NCBI GenBank assembly: GCA_019420585.1
Contig: JAHZGX010000018.1
Span: 1-38,726 of the forward strand
DNA length: 38,726 nucleotides
Direction: 5' to 3'
Source of the DNA: Prevotellaceae bacterium
GTDB taxonomy: Bacteria > Bacteroidota > Bacteroidia > Bacteroidales > Bacteroidaceae
The notes beneath the pieces were generated by a model, which was given only the letters and a program-made list of their open reading frames with translations, had not been told where the DNA came from and ran no database searches. Within the stretch, counting starts at the first letter, position 1. The number at the start of each line of letters is the position of its first letter. Position numbers and translations under genes: made by a program. Below, in pieces: positions 16,651 to 25,885 of the stretch.

Positions 16651-17808
16651 TCAGTGCATTTTGAGTTCTATGCGGAAAGTGGTGCCGCGCCCCAATTCCG
16701 AGTTCTTCACGTATATCTTGCCGTGGTGATACTCTTCCACGATACGCTTTGCCAGCGAGAGTCCCAGCCCCCAGCCGCGCTTCTTGGTGGTGAAGCCGGG
16801 AGCGAACACAGTGCTGAACTTATTCTTGGGTATCCCCTTGCCCGTATCGGTCACCTCCACCACGGCCACAGCTCCCTCCGAACGAGCCACGAGGCTGATG
16901 CTGCCCGCACCATCCATGGCATCAATGGCGTTTTTGCAAAGATTCTCCACCACCCATTCAAACAGCGAAGAACAGAGCGGGAGAATAAGCGGCTGCTGGA
17001 GCACCCGGCAGGAGATGCGCACGCGGTTGCCCGCGCGGCGGCTTATATACTGCACCACGGCCGTGAGCACATCATTCAGACTCTCGGGACTGAGTTCGGG
17101 CAGCGAGCCAATCTTGCTGAAGCGTTCGGCTATGCGCTGCAACCTTTCCACGTCCTTACCCATCTCCGGCAGCAAAGCATCATCGGGATAAGTCTCCCTC
17201 AGCACCTCCTGCCAAGCCATTAGGCTGCTGATGGGCGTGCCCAACTGATGGGCGGTCTCCTTGCTGAGCCCCACCCACACCTTGTTCTGCTCGGCACGCT
17301 TGCTGCTCAGCAAGGCAAAGATGGCCACCAGCACGAACACGGACACCAGCCCCAACTGCACATACGGCCACCAGGCCAAGCGGCGCAGCAGCACACTGTC
17401 GGCATAACATATCTCCATATAGTCAGTGGACGAAAGGTTGACCCTTATCACATGCCCCGCATCGACCATGGAGCGCGCCTTGCGGCGCACGACACGCATT
17501 TGCCTCGCACCGTCAGCCTCATGCAGGGGAATGTTCCTGTAATCGCGCACCTGCCCGTCACGGTCAAGCACCACCACCGGGATGGTGCTGTTGCTGTTGA
17601 GCACGGTAAGCACAAGCGTTAGGTCGGTATACTCGTCGGCGCTGTTGAGCGAGCGCATGGCCTCGGCCCATATCTCCATCTTGCGCTGCTCCTCCCTCTT
17701 GAGGTCGCGCACCAGGAAATGAGAAATGACCAGCGACCCCACGCTCATGACCACAGCCATGACCACAAGCAGGATTTTCACCTGACGCATCCGATTGATC
17801 CACTGCAT
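16651..17808 (-). CDS. membrane sensor histidine kinase, orphan
   Basis: A 385-residue two-component sensor. Seen: membrane span near 12-32, a periplasmic region of about 110 residues, a second span at about 149-168, then the cytoplasmic kinase core with H-box KETAHQLGTP (phospho-acceptor H187), N-box ENLCKNAIDAM, G1 DTGKGIP and G2 GWGLGLSL. There is no HAMP domain between the second span and the H-box, and no response regulator is encoded beside it. It lies 63 bases upstream of yceD on the same strand and diverges from the C11 protease gene. The signal and partner are unknown. Confidence 0.93.
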   Translation of the reverse strand: MQWINRMRQVKILLVVMAVVMSVGSLVISHFLVRDLKREEQRKMEIWAEAMRSLNSADEYTDLTLVLTVLNSNSTIPVVVLDRDGQVRDYRNIPLHEADGARQMRVVRRKARSMVDAGHVIRVNLSSTDYMEICYADSVLLRRLAWWPYVQLGLVSVFVLVAIFALLSSKRAEQNKVWVGLSKETAHQLGTPISSLMAWQEVLRETYPDDALLPEMGKDVERLQRIAERFSKIGSLPELSPESLNDVLTAVVQYISRRAGNRVRISCRVLQQPLILPLCSSLFEWVVENLCKNAIDAMDGAGSISLVARSEGAVAVVEVTDTGKGIPKNKFSTVFAPGFTTKKRGWGLGLSLAKRIVEEYHHGKIYVKNSELGRGTTFRIELKMH

Positions 17809-17949
17809 TGCTCTTATATAACGTGCAGGAAGCCGATTTTATTGCGGATGCAAAAGGCTTTGCGTGCCACACGATTGCCCGTCACCACCCGGGAAAGCCA
17901 GTTGAAAGGGCACAGGACAAGACACCCGGAAAAGAGGCAGAATAATGCG

Positions 17950-18010
17950 CCAACTGGGAAAAATTAAAAATCCAATTAGGAAAAATATTTTTTCCAGTTG
18001 GAAACTTTTT
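17950..18010. repeat. dispersed CCAACTGGAAAAA element, copy A
   Basis: The motif CCAACTGGGAAAAA is followed by a second direct variant (CCAATTAGGAAAAA) and then an inverted variant (TTTTTTCCAGTTGG), ending in a T run. The same three-part layout with similar spacing occurs at 26086-26147. It sits just upstream of the C11 protease promoter in the divergent region shared with the sensor kinase. Confidence 0.6.
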
Positions 18011-18035
18011 ACGCCTCTTATTGGCCGCATTATCG

Positions 18036-18043
18036 TACCTTTG
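18036..18043 (+). promoter_or_regulatory. C11 protease promoter, -7 element
   Basis: TACCTTTG fits TAnnTTTG and ends 5 bases before the ATG at 18049, predicting a nearly leaderless transcript. A -33 match was not found at the usual distance. Confidence 0.45.
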
Positions 18044-18048
18044 CAGTC

Positions 18049-19212
18049 ATGAAGAAATATCTTGCACTCATTATATATATATGTATGCTCTGCTGCACGT
18101 CCTGCCGGGAAGGAAACCATGGCCTGCCCGAGCCCAAGCAAGAGGCAGAGCGCACGGTCATCGTATACATGGTGGCGGAGAACAGCCTTTCGCGCTTTGC
18201 GCTTTATGACTCGCTGGAGATGGCAAAGGGTGCCACGCAGATTCCCAAGGACTGCAACCTGCTGCTCTACACGGACGGGGCTGGACTGCCCACCATCACG
18301 CACATGAGCAAGAGGAACGGCATCAGGCTGTGGCGCAAGTACCCCAAAGACCTGGACAGCACCGACTCGCTCACCATGCTGAACACGCTGAGGGATATGA
18401 CAAAGGCTTTCCCGGCAAGACACTACGGACTGGTGCTGTGGTCGCACGCCAGTGGCTGGATACCGAAAAGGAAGACTTTCGGGATAGACAACAACCGCAA
18501 TGACCACTACTCCAACCAAGGCACGGAGATGGGCATCGCCACACTGCGGGGCGTGCTGGAGCAACTGCCCCACATGGACTTCATCCTGTCTGATGCCTGT
18601 TACATGCAGAGTGTGGAAGTGGCTCACGAACTGCGCAACGTGACCGACTATCTGATAGGGTCGCCCTCAGAGATTCCGGGAAACGGTGCGCCGTATGACC
18701 GTATCATGCTGCCCATGATGAAAGGTGACGCCACGGGCATAGCCGAAGAGTACTACCAGCATTACAGCAGCGGCATAGGAGTGGCCCTGTCGGTGGTAGA
18801 CTGCCACAGGATGGACAGCCTGGCACGCGTCACGGCACCGCTGGTGGACAGCCTGTGGGCAGGGAAGGCCGAGGTAGACACTGAAAACATACAGCGTTAC
18901 TGCACCTTCGACAACAGCCTGCACCGCCCCGAGGCACAGGACATCAGAAGCATGATGCACGCGCTGCTGCCCGACAGCATGTTCCGTGCATGGGACAGCG
19001 TGCTACTCAGCACCGTCATCTGGTGCAAGGCCACACCAGACTGGGAGAGCGTGTATGCAGGATACAGGCACCACACGCTCACCGACCCTGAACATTACAG
19101 CGGCCTATCAATGCACGTGCCATCAAGCAAATACGAACCCTATGGTTGGAATGGTGCGTTCCGCCAAACCTCATGGTACCGCTCGGCAGGGTGGACGGGC
19201 ACGGGATGGTGA
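18049..19212 (+). CDS. clostripain-family (C11) cysteine peptidase, lipoprotein
   Basis: Surface or periplasmic cysteine protease of family C11, which usually cleaves after Arg or Lys. Catalytic dyad: H133 (LVLWSHASGW) and C184 (LSDACYMQSVEVAHEL), the standard family context. The N-terminus is a lipoprotein-type signal (MKKYLALIIYICMLCCTSC), with C16 or C19 as candidate lipidated residue. Its 387 residues cover the catalytic domain without extra modules. The frame is open upstream, but ATG 18049 is the only start with a signal. It is followed, after 84 bases and a new promoter, by pepP. Confidence 0.9.
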   Translation: MKKYLALIIYICMLCCTSCREGNHGLPEPKQEAERTVIVYMVAENSLSRFALYDSLEMAKGATQIPKDCNLLLYTDGAGLPTITHMSKRNGIRLWRKYPKDLDSTDSLTMLNTLRDMTKAFPARHYGLVLWSHASGWIPKRKTFGIDNNRNDHYSNQGTEMGIATLRGVLEQLPHMDFILSDACYMQSVEVAHELRNVTDYLIGSPSEIPGNGAPYDRIMLPMMKGDATGIAEEYYQHYSSGIGVALSVVDCHRMDSLARVTAPLVDSLWAGKAEVDTENIQRYCTFDNSLHRPEAQDIRSMMHALLPDSMFRAWDSVLLSTVIWCKATPDWESVYAGYRHHTLTDPEHYSGLSMHVPSSKYEPYGWNGAFRQTSWYRSAGWTGTGW

Positions 19213-19255
19213 GAAGTTTCACCGCCCATGGCACGAACTTTTGGATTAAAAACAT

Positions 19256-19263
19256 TAACTTTG
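19256..19263 (+). promoter_or_regulatory. Xaa-Pro aminopeptidase promoter, -7 element
   Basis: TAACTTTG matches TAnnTTTG, 33 bases before the ATG at 19297. Confidence 0.45.
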
Positions 19264-19296
19264 CATTCTGACACACAAACTTAGCACACAGGCATC

Positions 19297-20706
19297 ATGT
19301 TATTTGACAAGCAAACTTACATGCAGCGGCGGCAAACGCTGAAGGAGCGTCTGGGCAGCGGACTGGTGCTCCTGTTCGGCAACAACGACTCGCCGTCAAA
19401 CTACCCGTCCAACGTATACCGCTTCCGCCAGGACAGCGCATTCCTCTACTTCTACGGGCAGCACCGCGAGGGACTGGTGGGCGTGATGGACATCGATGAA
19501 GACAAGGAGTACCTGATTGGGGACGACATCAGCATAGAGGACATCGTATGGTTTGGCCAGGTGGACAGCGTGGCCGACATGGCGCAGCAGTGCGGTGTGT
19601 CCGGCAGTGCCCCGATGCAGATGCTCCGGACACTCGTGGACAAAGCACACAAGCAGGGACAGCGCATACATTTCCTGCCTCCCTACCGCCACGACATCAT
19701 GATTCAGATCATGGACCTGACAGGAATACACCCACGCGAACAAAGGGCAGCAGCCTCACTTGACCTCATCATGGCCGTCATTGACCAGCGTGCAGTGAAA
19801 AGCCAGGCCGAGGTTGAAGAGATAGAACGTGCATGCGCCATAGGACACGACATGCACACCACGGCCATGCGCCTGTGCCGCCCCGGAGTGACAGAGCAAT
19901 ACATCTCGGGAGTGATTGGCGGCATAGCCAGCAGCCACGGCTGCATGGTGTCATTCCCATCCATCGTCACCATGCACGGAGAAATCATGCACGGCTATCC
20001 CAGCCCCCGCAAGTTGGAAGAGGGGCGGCTGATGCTCTGCGATGCGGGAGCAGAGACCAACGAGAACTACTGCAGCGACAACACACGCACAACTCCCGTA
20101 AGCGGACGCTTCACGCAGCGGCAGCGGGAGATATACAGCATTGTGGAGGACTGTCATGACCACGTGCTGCAGGTGGCGGCCCCCGGCGTGAAATGGTGGG
20201 ACGTGCACATGTCGGTATGCCGCATGATGACGGACAGACTCAAGGAACTGGGACTCATGAAGGGCGACACAGAGGAAGCGGTCAAGGCCGGCGCACATGC
20301 CATGTTCATGCCTCACGGACTGGGGCACATGATGGGCATGGACGTGCATGACATGGAGGGACTGGGACAGACCTACGTGGGCTTTGACGATGAGGTGCGC
20401 CCCAATCTGGAACAGTTCGGAACCAACTGCCTGCGCTGCGGCAGGCGGCTGCATGAAGGATGGGTGATGACCGACGAGCCGGGCATATACTTCATACCCG
20501 CGCTTATCGATGACTGGAAGGCAAGCGGGCACTGCGCCGAGTTCATCAACTTCCCACTGCTGGAGACCTACAAGGACTTCGGCGGCATACGCATCGAGGA
20601 CGACATACTCATCACTGCCAACGGGTGCCGCTTCCTGGGCAAGGAGCGTATCCCCTACCACATGGACGAGGTGGAGCAATACGTCGCACAACATCAAGAC
20701 AAATAG
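19297..20706 (+). CDS. pepP: Xaa-Pro aminopeptidase (aminopeptidase P, M24B)
   Basis: Cytoplasmic metallopeptidase that removes an N-terminal residue preceding proline, helping to finish peptide breakdown. Seen in 469 residues: an N-terminal aminopeptidase P domain (about 1-150), then the pita-bread catalytic domain. The five metal ligands can be placed at D249 (CDAGAE), D261 (SDNTRT), H344 (GLGHMMG), E394 (DEPGIY) and E434 (RIEDD). There is no signal peptide. It lies 33 bases upstream of the C1 peptidase gene with no terminator between them, so the two may share a transcript. Confidence 0.95.
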   Translation: MLFDKQTYMQRRQTLKERLGSGLVLLFGNNDSPSNYPSNVYRFRQDSAFLYFYGQHREGLVGVMDIDEDKEYLIGDDISIEDIVWFGQVDSVADMAQQCGVSGSAPMQMLRTLVDKAHKQGQRIHFLPPYRHDIMIQIMDLTGIHPREQRAAASLDLIMAVIDQRAVKSQAEVEEIERACAIGHDMHTTAMRLCRPGVTEQYISGVIGGIASSHGCMVSFPSIVTMHGEIMHGYPSPRKLEEGRLMLCDAGAETNENYCSDNTRTTPVSGRFTQRQREIYSIVEDCHDHVLQVAAPGVKWWDVHMSVCRMMTDRLKELGLMKGDTEEAVKAGAHAMFMPHGLGHMMGMDVHDMEGLGQTYVGFDDEVRPNLEQFGTNCLRCGRRLHEGWVMTDEPGIYFIPALIDDWKASGHCAEFINFPLLETYKDFGGIRIEDDILITANGCRFLGKERIPYHMDEVEQYVAQHQDK

Positions 20707-20739
20707 AAACCAAAAACATATCGTAACAAAACATTCACA

Positions 20740-21951
20740 ATGAGAAAACTTATCATTCTGGCAGCGGTGGCTCTCCTGGCCTCACCTGTCATGGCAGAGA
20801 AGAAAAAGAAGGAGGAAAAGAAGGACACGCTCATCTTCACTACCGTCATTGCCAACCCCGTGACCAGCATCAAGAACCAGAACAGTTCGGGCACCTGCTG
20901 GGCATACTCCTCCCTGGCTTTCCTGGAGAGCGAGATACTCAAGAAGCACCCCGAGATGACAGACATCGACCTGTGCGAGTCATTTCTGGTGAGCAACACT
21001 TATGTGGACCGCGCCGACAAGCATGTGCGCACTCACGGAGATGCAAGTTTCTCACAGGGCGGCAGTTTCGAGGATGCCATCCACTGCATGAAGCACAACG
21101 GCCTGATTCCCGAGGGCATCATGCCCTACCCTATCACCGCCTACGGGGACTCGCTCTTCAACTTCGGTTCTTTCTTCCCTCCCATGGAGGCTTATCTGAA
21201 AGCAATCTCGGGAAGCAACGCAAAGAAGATCAATCCCGCATGGAAGAAAGACCTGAACCACATGCTTGAGAACTACTTCGGAACACGCCCCACCGAATTC
21301 GAGTACAAGGGCAAGAAGTACACGCCACAGTCTTTCGTCAAGGACTATCTGACACTTGACCCTAACGACTACGTGTCTATCACCAGTTACACACACCATC
21401 CCTTCTACAGCACATTCGCATTGGAAATCCAAGACAACTGGCGCTGGGCAAACAGTTACAACCTCCCCCTGGATGAGTTCATGCGTGTCATGGAAGAAAG
21501 CGTGAAGAACGGATGGACCTTTGCATGGGGTGCCGATGTAAGCGAGAATGGATTCGGACGCCACAGCAGCAAATTCAAGAGCGTAGCCATCGTGCCTGAC
21601 ACCAAGGAGACAGCAGGCGTGGGCAGCGACCAAAGCCGCTGGACAGGCGAGAAGGAAGGCGCAAAAATTTCAGAGGCTGACGGTGCCGGAGAAAAGACCA
21701 TCACACAAGAAATGCGTCAAGTGGCCTATGACAACTGGGAGACAACAGACGACCACGGCATGCAGATTTACGGTATTGCCAAGGATCAGAACGGCAAGGA
21801 GTACTTCATGATGAAGAACTCATGGGGCGAGAGCGGTGCCTACAAGGGCTTCTGGTACGTAAGCAAGCCTTACGTTGCGTACAAGACCATGAACATCGTC
21901 ATAAACAAGAACGCCGTGCCTGCTGACATCCGTGCCAAACTGGGCATCTGA
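20740..21951 (+). CDS. exported C1B cysteine aminopeptidase (bleomycin hydrolase/PepC family)
   Basis: Papain-fold peptidase of the bleomycin hydrolase group. Catalytic residues: Q47 and C53 (KNQNSSGTCWAYSS), H339 (DDHGMQIYG) and N360 (MMKNSWG). Its 403 residues suit the family, but unlike cytosolic PepC it begins with a signal peptide (MRKLIILAAVALLASPVMA) followed by a Lys/Glu-rich stretch, so it probably works in the periplasm or outside. It follows pepP by 33 bases, and a very strong terminator follows it. Exopeptidase rather than endopeptidase activity is inferred from family. Confidence 0.92.
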   Translation: MRKLIILAAVALLASPVMAEKKKKEEKKDTLIFTTVIANPVTSIKNQNSSGTCWAYSSLAFLESEILKKHPEMTDIDLCESFLVSNTYVDRADKHVRTHGDASFSQGGSFEDAIHCMKHNGLIPEGIMPYPITAYGDSLFNFGSFFPPMEAYLKAISGSNAKKINPAWKKDLNHMLENYFGTRPTEFEYKGKKYTPQSFVKDYLTLDPNDYVSITSYTHHPFYSTFALEIQDNWRWANSYNLPLDEFMRVMEESVKNGWTFAWGADVSENGFGRHSSKFKSVAIVPDTKETAGVGSDQSRWTGEKEGAKISEADGAGEKTITQEMRQVAYDNWETTDDHGMQIYGIAKDQNGKEYFMMKNSWGESGAYKGFWYVSKPYVAYKTMNIVINKNAVPADIRAKLGI

Positions 21952-21983
21952 TTTCCGCAAGCCAACGGATAACCCATACCGGC

Positions 21984-22045
21984 AAAGAGGACGGGAGGGA
22001 CAGCATCATACGATGGCCTGTCCCTCCCGTCCTCTTTATCCTTTC
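21984..22045 (+). terminator. terminator after the C1B peptidase gene
   Basis: A perfect 20-base inverted repeat (21984-22003 and 22018-22037, beginning AAAGAGGACGGGAGGG) with a 14-base loop, followed by ATCCTTTCG. A second small perfect hairpin, GCCTGTC-AA-GACAGGC, lies right after it at 22046-22061. The remaining 22062-22188 holds no gene. Confidence 0.8.
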
Positions 22046-22188
22046 GCCTGTCAAGACAGGCAATCATGTACTTCCACGCCAACACAGCACGACATGCCTG
22101 GCAACTATCCTCCCTGCCTCCCGTATTGCTGTAGCGTAAGTCCTGCAAGCCTCTTGAAGAGCCGGGGCAAGAGATTTAGGACAGCCAG

Positions 22189-23868
22189 TCATTTAACAAT
22201 AGACAAATTACCGACACTGTGAATCACGTATTCTTGTTGGCAATGCAACACACGGTTTTGCTTCAACAGGACGTGGTCGGCATTTCCGATATAAATGCCA
22301 CAAGGATTTCCTTCTCCCATGATTAGGTTGTCCTCAATCCGTATTTGGTCATGCAGGTAAGACGAGCCGGTATCTTCTGCCTCAATGATGACGGCAATGC
22401 CGGATGCACCTCCCTGCCCACCGGCTCCGCTTCCGCATCCCGTCATGACGTTATTGGTGATAACCACGTCCTTGGAATGCGTTCCTTCATGCCAATAGGC
22501 CTCTGCCCCCACATGGATTGCAGTACCTGTTCCATTGCGGAAAACATTATTGTTGATCAGGGTGCTGCGTGTCTTCACCAGTATGCCTCGTGCCAGATGG
22601 CTGTTTATGACTGAGTTTTCAAATTCCAACCGGGGAAGTTTGGTAATGTTCATCAGATAATAATTCCCAAAATCAGCGGGAAGGTCATCCGAGAAGGTCA
22701 CTTGCGAAGAGGTTGCAGGTGCCTGATGTGACACGGCAACCACCTGATAAGTGCGGACCGGTTTCAATGTCTTAATCTCCACAAGTTCCATCACGTCACC
22801 CACGCGCGGAACATCTGCCACCTGCGCATGGGTATATGTTCCGGCCTTCACCAGCAATTCCGCCTGATTGGAAGACGCAGAAACAATGCTCTGATAATAA
22901 CCGTGCACATTCGTCGCATCATCTCCCTGCCCTTGGAAAGTACACCCCTCAAACCTAAGCAGCCCCTCGCAACAGGCAAAATGGGTGGCATCCGTGTTCG
23001 TGGAAATATAATATCCCGGTGCAGGAACAACAGCCAGACGCTTGATAAGAATATCTTTGCTGTCAAAACCGACAATTCCCATTCCTGCCTGCGAATGGAT
23101 TGTAACATCCTCCAACTCCGTCTGCACACTCCGGTGAATCAAGATTGCCGGACGGAAATGGAAAGAATGCAGCACACCGGCATCTGCTCCCAGCAATTCT
23201 GCAGGTATCTTATGATGGAAACGAACCCGGTTGCCTCCCAGCAACTCACGTTTTGGGAAGTAGATGGGGTTGGGGTACATACGGTTCTTCTCTTTGTTCC
23301 AAATAGTCATGCGAGTGAGAGGCATCTCTTCCGTAATGGTTCTTTCACCAGCAAACTGCACGTCAAAACAGTCTGGCTGCACGGAAACGATTTCCCCGGA
23401 GGAGAAAGGCTTCCGCTTGTAATCAATGGTCAGCCCCTTAACTTTTACGCGAGTACAGTTCTCTATGCAGAGAGGCTCCATCCAGCCTTCACACAGCAAG
23501 GTGGCTCCTTCTGCAGAGAGAGTCAAATCTGTAGCCCCACCCAAATCAAGCCCTTTGGAATAAGGGTAATACGGAGTGAAGATGACAGACTCAGGATTTG
23601 CCCCAAACTTTCCGGCCAACACATCTTCCTCCAAACGCACGGCGGCATCATCTTTTAACCGATAAACTCCGGGAGGGAAATAGAGGGTACTTCCAGGATG
23701 GGTGCGACAATATTCCACGGCCTTGCGCAAAGCCTTGGTATCATCCTTCCCATCATTGGCAATGGCTCCGTACTTGGTCACATTCACAAAGTCACCGGCA
23801 GGTTTACCCTGTGCCGGAAAGAAGCAGGTGCAAGCGCAGAGGCAGGAGAACAACAGTTTCATATTCAT
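22189..23868 (-). CDS. GH110-like alpha-1,3-galactosidase, parallel beta-helix, exported
   Basis: Probable glycoside hydrolase removing terminal alpha-1,3-galactose (blood group B or linear alpha-Gal) from host or plant glycans. Seen in 559 residues: signal peptide ending near PAQG; a pectate-lyase-like start (VNVTKYGAIANDGKDDTKAL); then repeating short strands of a right-handed beta-helix. The segments TNTDATHF (D293) and GDDATNVHG (D316, D317) give three aspartates spaced 23 and 1 apart, the pattern I know for GH110 active sites. Its start overlaps the stop of the upstream GDPD-DUF4855 gene by ATGA, so both are made in step. Family call from motifs; no search was possible. Other beta-helix enzymes remain possible. 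Confidence 0.75.
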   Translation of the reverse strand: MNMKLLFSCLCACTCFFPAQGKPAGDFVNVTKYGAIANDGKDDTKALRKAVEYCRTHPGSTLYFPPGVYRLKDDAAVRLEEDVLAGKFGANPESVIFTPYYPYSKGLDLGGATDLTLSAEGATLLCEGWMEPLCIENCTRVKVKGLTIDYKRKPFSSGEIVSVQPDCFDVQFAGERTITEEMPLTRMTIWNKEKNRMYPNPIYFPKRELLGGNRVRFHHKIPAELLGADAGVLHSFHFRPAILIHRSVQTELEDVTIHSQAGMGIVGFDSKDILIKRLAVVPAPGYYISTNTDATHFACCEGLLRFEGCTFQGQGDDATNVHGYYQSIVSASSNQAELLVKAGTYTHAQVADVPRVGDVMELVEIKTLKPVRTYQVVAVSHQAPATSSQVTFSDDLPADFGNYYLMNITKLPRLEFENSVINSHLARGILVKTRSTLINNNVFRNGTGTAIHVGAEAYWHEGTHSKDVVITNNVMTGCGSGAGGQGGASGIAVIIEAEDTGSSYLHDQIRIEDNLIMGEGNPCGIYIGNADHVLLKQNRVLHCQQEYVIHSVGNLSIVK

Positions 23869-25835
23869 GGTTTTACAGTCGATAATTTACTTTTCTTCAA
23901 CAGGTTTACCCGGAAAGGCCTCTTGGCAACAAAGTCACAGAAGTCATAGTAAAGTTCCCTGTCTTCGGCATTTCCAGATTCCTTCAGGACATTAACTCCG
24001 CGATGCGCAATATAATATGCAATGGGAAGTTTCTCCCAAGAGCCGTATTTCTTGTACGCATCCATATAGCCTCTCAAACGATACCCCATAGACGGCTGCC
24101 CGTCCTTGCGCTCTGTAACAACCCTTTCGTCGAACTCAAGTTCCATGGCAAGGCCATAGTTAATGGCTCTCTGGCATGCCTTTTCCAGCCTCTCCTCGGG
24201 AAGGCTGGGATTGAAGAAATAGTTAGGTTGATACCACGCAAAGTCAAAGCCCTTGTCTTTCCACAGATTCCACCCGGGAGCAGTGTAATAGGGAATCCAG
24301 GTAAGAGGATAGCCCAGTGAATGGACATAGTCCGAGATGTTGGAAATAAGGTTCCCCGCATCTGTCGTTTCCTCTGTCACATAATAGAATCCTGCTATTT
24401 CAACATTCTTATATTTGGCAGCCTTGGCTCTCCTGAGAACCTCGTCTATATACCATTTACAAGCGTGAAAACGGTCTTCGCCTTTAGAGAAATCGCTCAC
24501 CTTGCCATCCAAGACACCCCAATAGGTGGTGCCGCCTGTATTCTCGCGGGGCTGCCTGTATATAATAGGATTGGGAATGGAGATAATGACCTGGCGCTTG
24601 TAGCCCGGGTCTCCTATTCTCTGCTTGGCCTTTTCAACGGCACTCTCCAAGGCATCCAGGCAAGAGCCTTTCTCAAAATAATAGTCTATGAGTTTAAGCC
24701 AGTCTGCCTGCGTGGCCGAGGGGAAAATGCCTTTTGCATCTCTATGCCCAGGATCAAAGGCCACCCTGTCATCCCTGTCCATAATCTGGAGGAAGAGGAA
24801 ACCATCGAAAAGCCAATGTTCCTTGCCATCGCGGTCCACGTAACTTACCAGTCCCTGCATCCAGTCTTCATCATAGAAACGGCTTTCATGTCCGCCACCG
24901 GCATAGACAAGCACATAGTCACCCGCAACCAGTTTCTTCAGTTTCTTCCCTTTCCCATGCCGGCAAACCTCAGGGCTCTTGATTTCTCCGGGAAGCAATT
25001 CCACAACCTTATCCTCTGCAAACACCCTTCTCGCCACATCCGGGAAGTCTGTCGTGAGCATGTCTATGCCGAGAGTTGACAATTTGCGCATCGTAGCCTC
25101 TTCATTCACAGTCCAGGCATTTACGCTGAACCCATGGTTCTTGGCACGCCTCATCCAGTCCGGATTGTCAAAGAAAGCCGGATAATACAGGTCTATGCCG
25201 TTCACCATATTGTCCAAAAGGTCTTCAAAGCCCACATTGGTATTGAGATACTGAACCGTAAATCCGGGAGCAGCCTCTGCAAGAAGGCGGCACTGGCGTA
25301 TATGGAACGAGATGAACATCACCTTATCAGGAGAGAACATGCCGTATTTCTTCAACTTCTCAATAGTCAGAGCCACAGCCCTGTCTTGAAGTTCGTCCGT
25401 GATGTGCCCCTTCAGTTCATAGACCAACATGGGGAAATCCTTCTGAGCCGAAGCATACTCAAGAAAGTCATCCAAGGTAGGGATAGCCTCGCCGTTCTCA
25501 AGTCTGTAATCAGCAAAATCCGAGAATTGGGAATGGTCAATTCTCTTTCCACCGATTGCTTCGTCATGAAACACCGTCAGGACTCCGTCAGAAGTCATGT
25601 TCACATCAAACTCCGTGCCCCAGAAGCCGGCCTTGTGGGCAGCCTTGAAAGCAGCAAGAGAGTTACGTGCGTGTCCACCGTCATCACAATTCCAGTACCC
25701 ACGATGGGCCACGATACCTATCCCGGCAGGATTGGCAGGAACATTTTTCTTTGCCTCACGTGCCATTCCGTCAAACGAGATCAGCAACAGAGCCACGGCA
25801 AGCAGCATACCAGCAAACGTCTTCATTCTTCTCAT
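23865..25835 (-). CDS. exported GDPD-DUF4855 two-domain protein
   Basis: A 656-residue fusion. After a signal peptide (about 1-25) comes a glycerophosphodiester phosphodiesterase TIM barrel (about 38-275) with AHRG (H44, R45), EFDV (E75, D77), FHDE (H90) and ELKG (E140), the usual metal and catalytic positions. From about 320 to 640 it matches the DUF4855 type (GGGHESRFYDEDW, EIAGFYYVTEE, WIPYYTAPGW), thought to be another barrel with possible glycosidase activity. It is translationally coupled to the GH110-like gene, so one may release or process a glycolipid or teichoic-like substrate that the other trims; that is inference. A near-consensus promoter lies 20 bases upstream. Confidence 0.85.
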   Translation of the reverse strand: MRRMKTFAGMLLAVALLLISFDGMAREAKKNVPANPAGIGIVAHRGYWNCDDGGHARNSLAAFKAAHKAGFWGTEFDVNMTSDGVLTVFHDEAIGGKRIDHSQFSDFADYRLENGEAIPTLDDFLEYASAQKDFPMLVYELKGHITDELQDRAVALTIEKLKKYGMFSPDKVMFISFHIRQCRLLAEAAPGFTVQYLNTNVGFEDLLDNMVNGIDLYYPAFFDNPDWMRRAKNHGFSVNAWTVNEEATMRKLSTLGIDMLTTDFPDVARRVFAEDKVVELLPGEIKSPEVCRHGKGKKLKKLVAGDYVLVYAGGGHESRFYDEDWMQGLVSYVDRDGKEHWLFDGFLFLQIMDRDDRVAFDPGHRDAKGIFPSATQADWLKLIDYYFEKGSCLDALESAVEKAKQRIGDPGYKRQVIISIPNPIIYRQPRENTGGTTYWGVLDGKVSDFSKGEDRFHACKWYIDEVLRRAKAAKYKNVEIAGFYYVTEETTDAGNLISNISDYVHSLGYPLTWIPYYTAPGWNLWKDKGFDFAWYQPNYFFNPSLPEERLEKACQRAINYGLAMELEFDERVVTERKDGQPSMGYRLRGYMDAYKKYGSWEKLPIAYYIAHRGVNVLKESGNAEDRELYYDFCDFVAKRPFRVNLLKKSKLSTVKP

Positions 25836-25854
25836 TATTTATAAAATAGTGTTT

Positions 25855-25885
25855 CAAATTTATAACTAATTATAAAATAAGCCAA
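25855..25885 (-). promoter_or_regulatory. promoter of the GDPD-DUF4855 / GH110-like operon
   Basis: On the minus strand TTGG (25882-25885), 19 bases, then TAAATTTG (25855-25862), a close match to the Bacteroidetes consensus. The ATG is 20 bases downstream. Confidence 0.65.
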
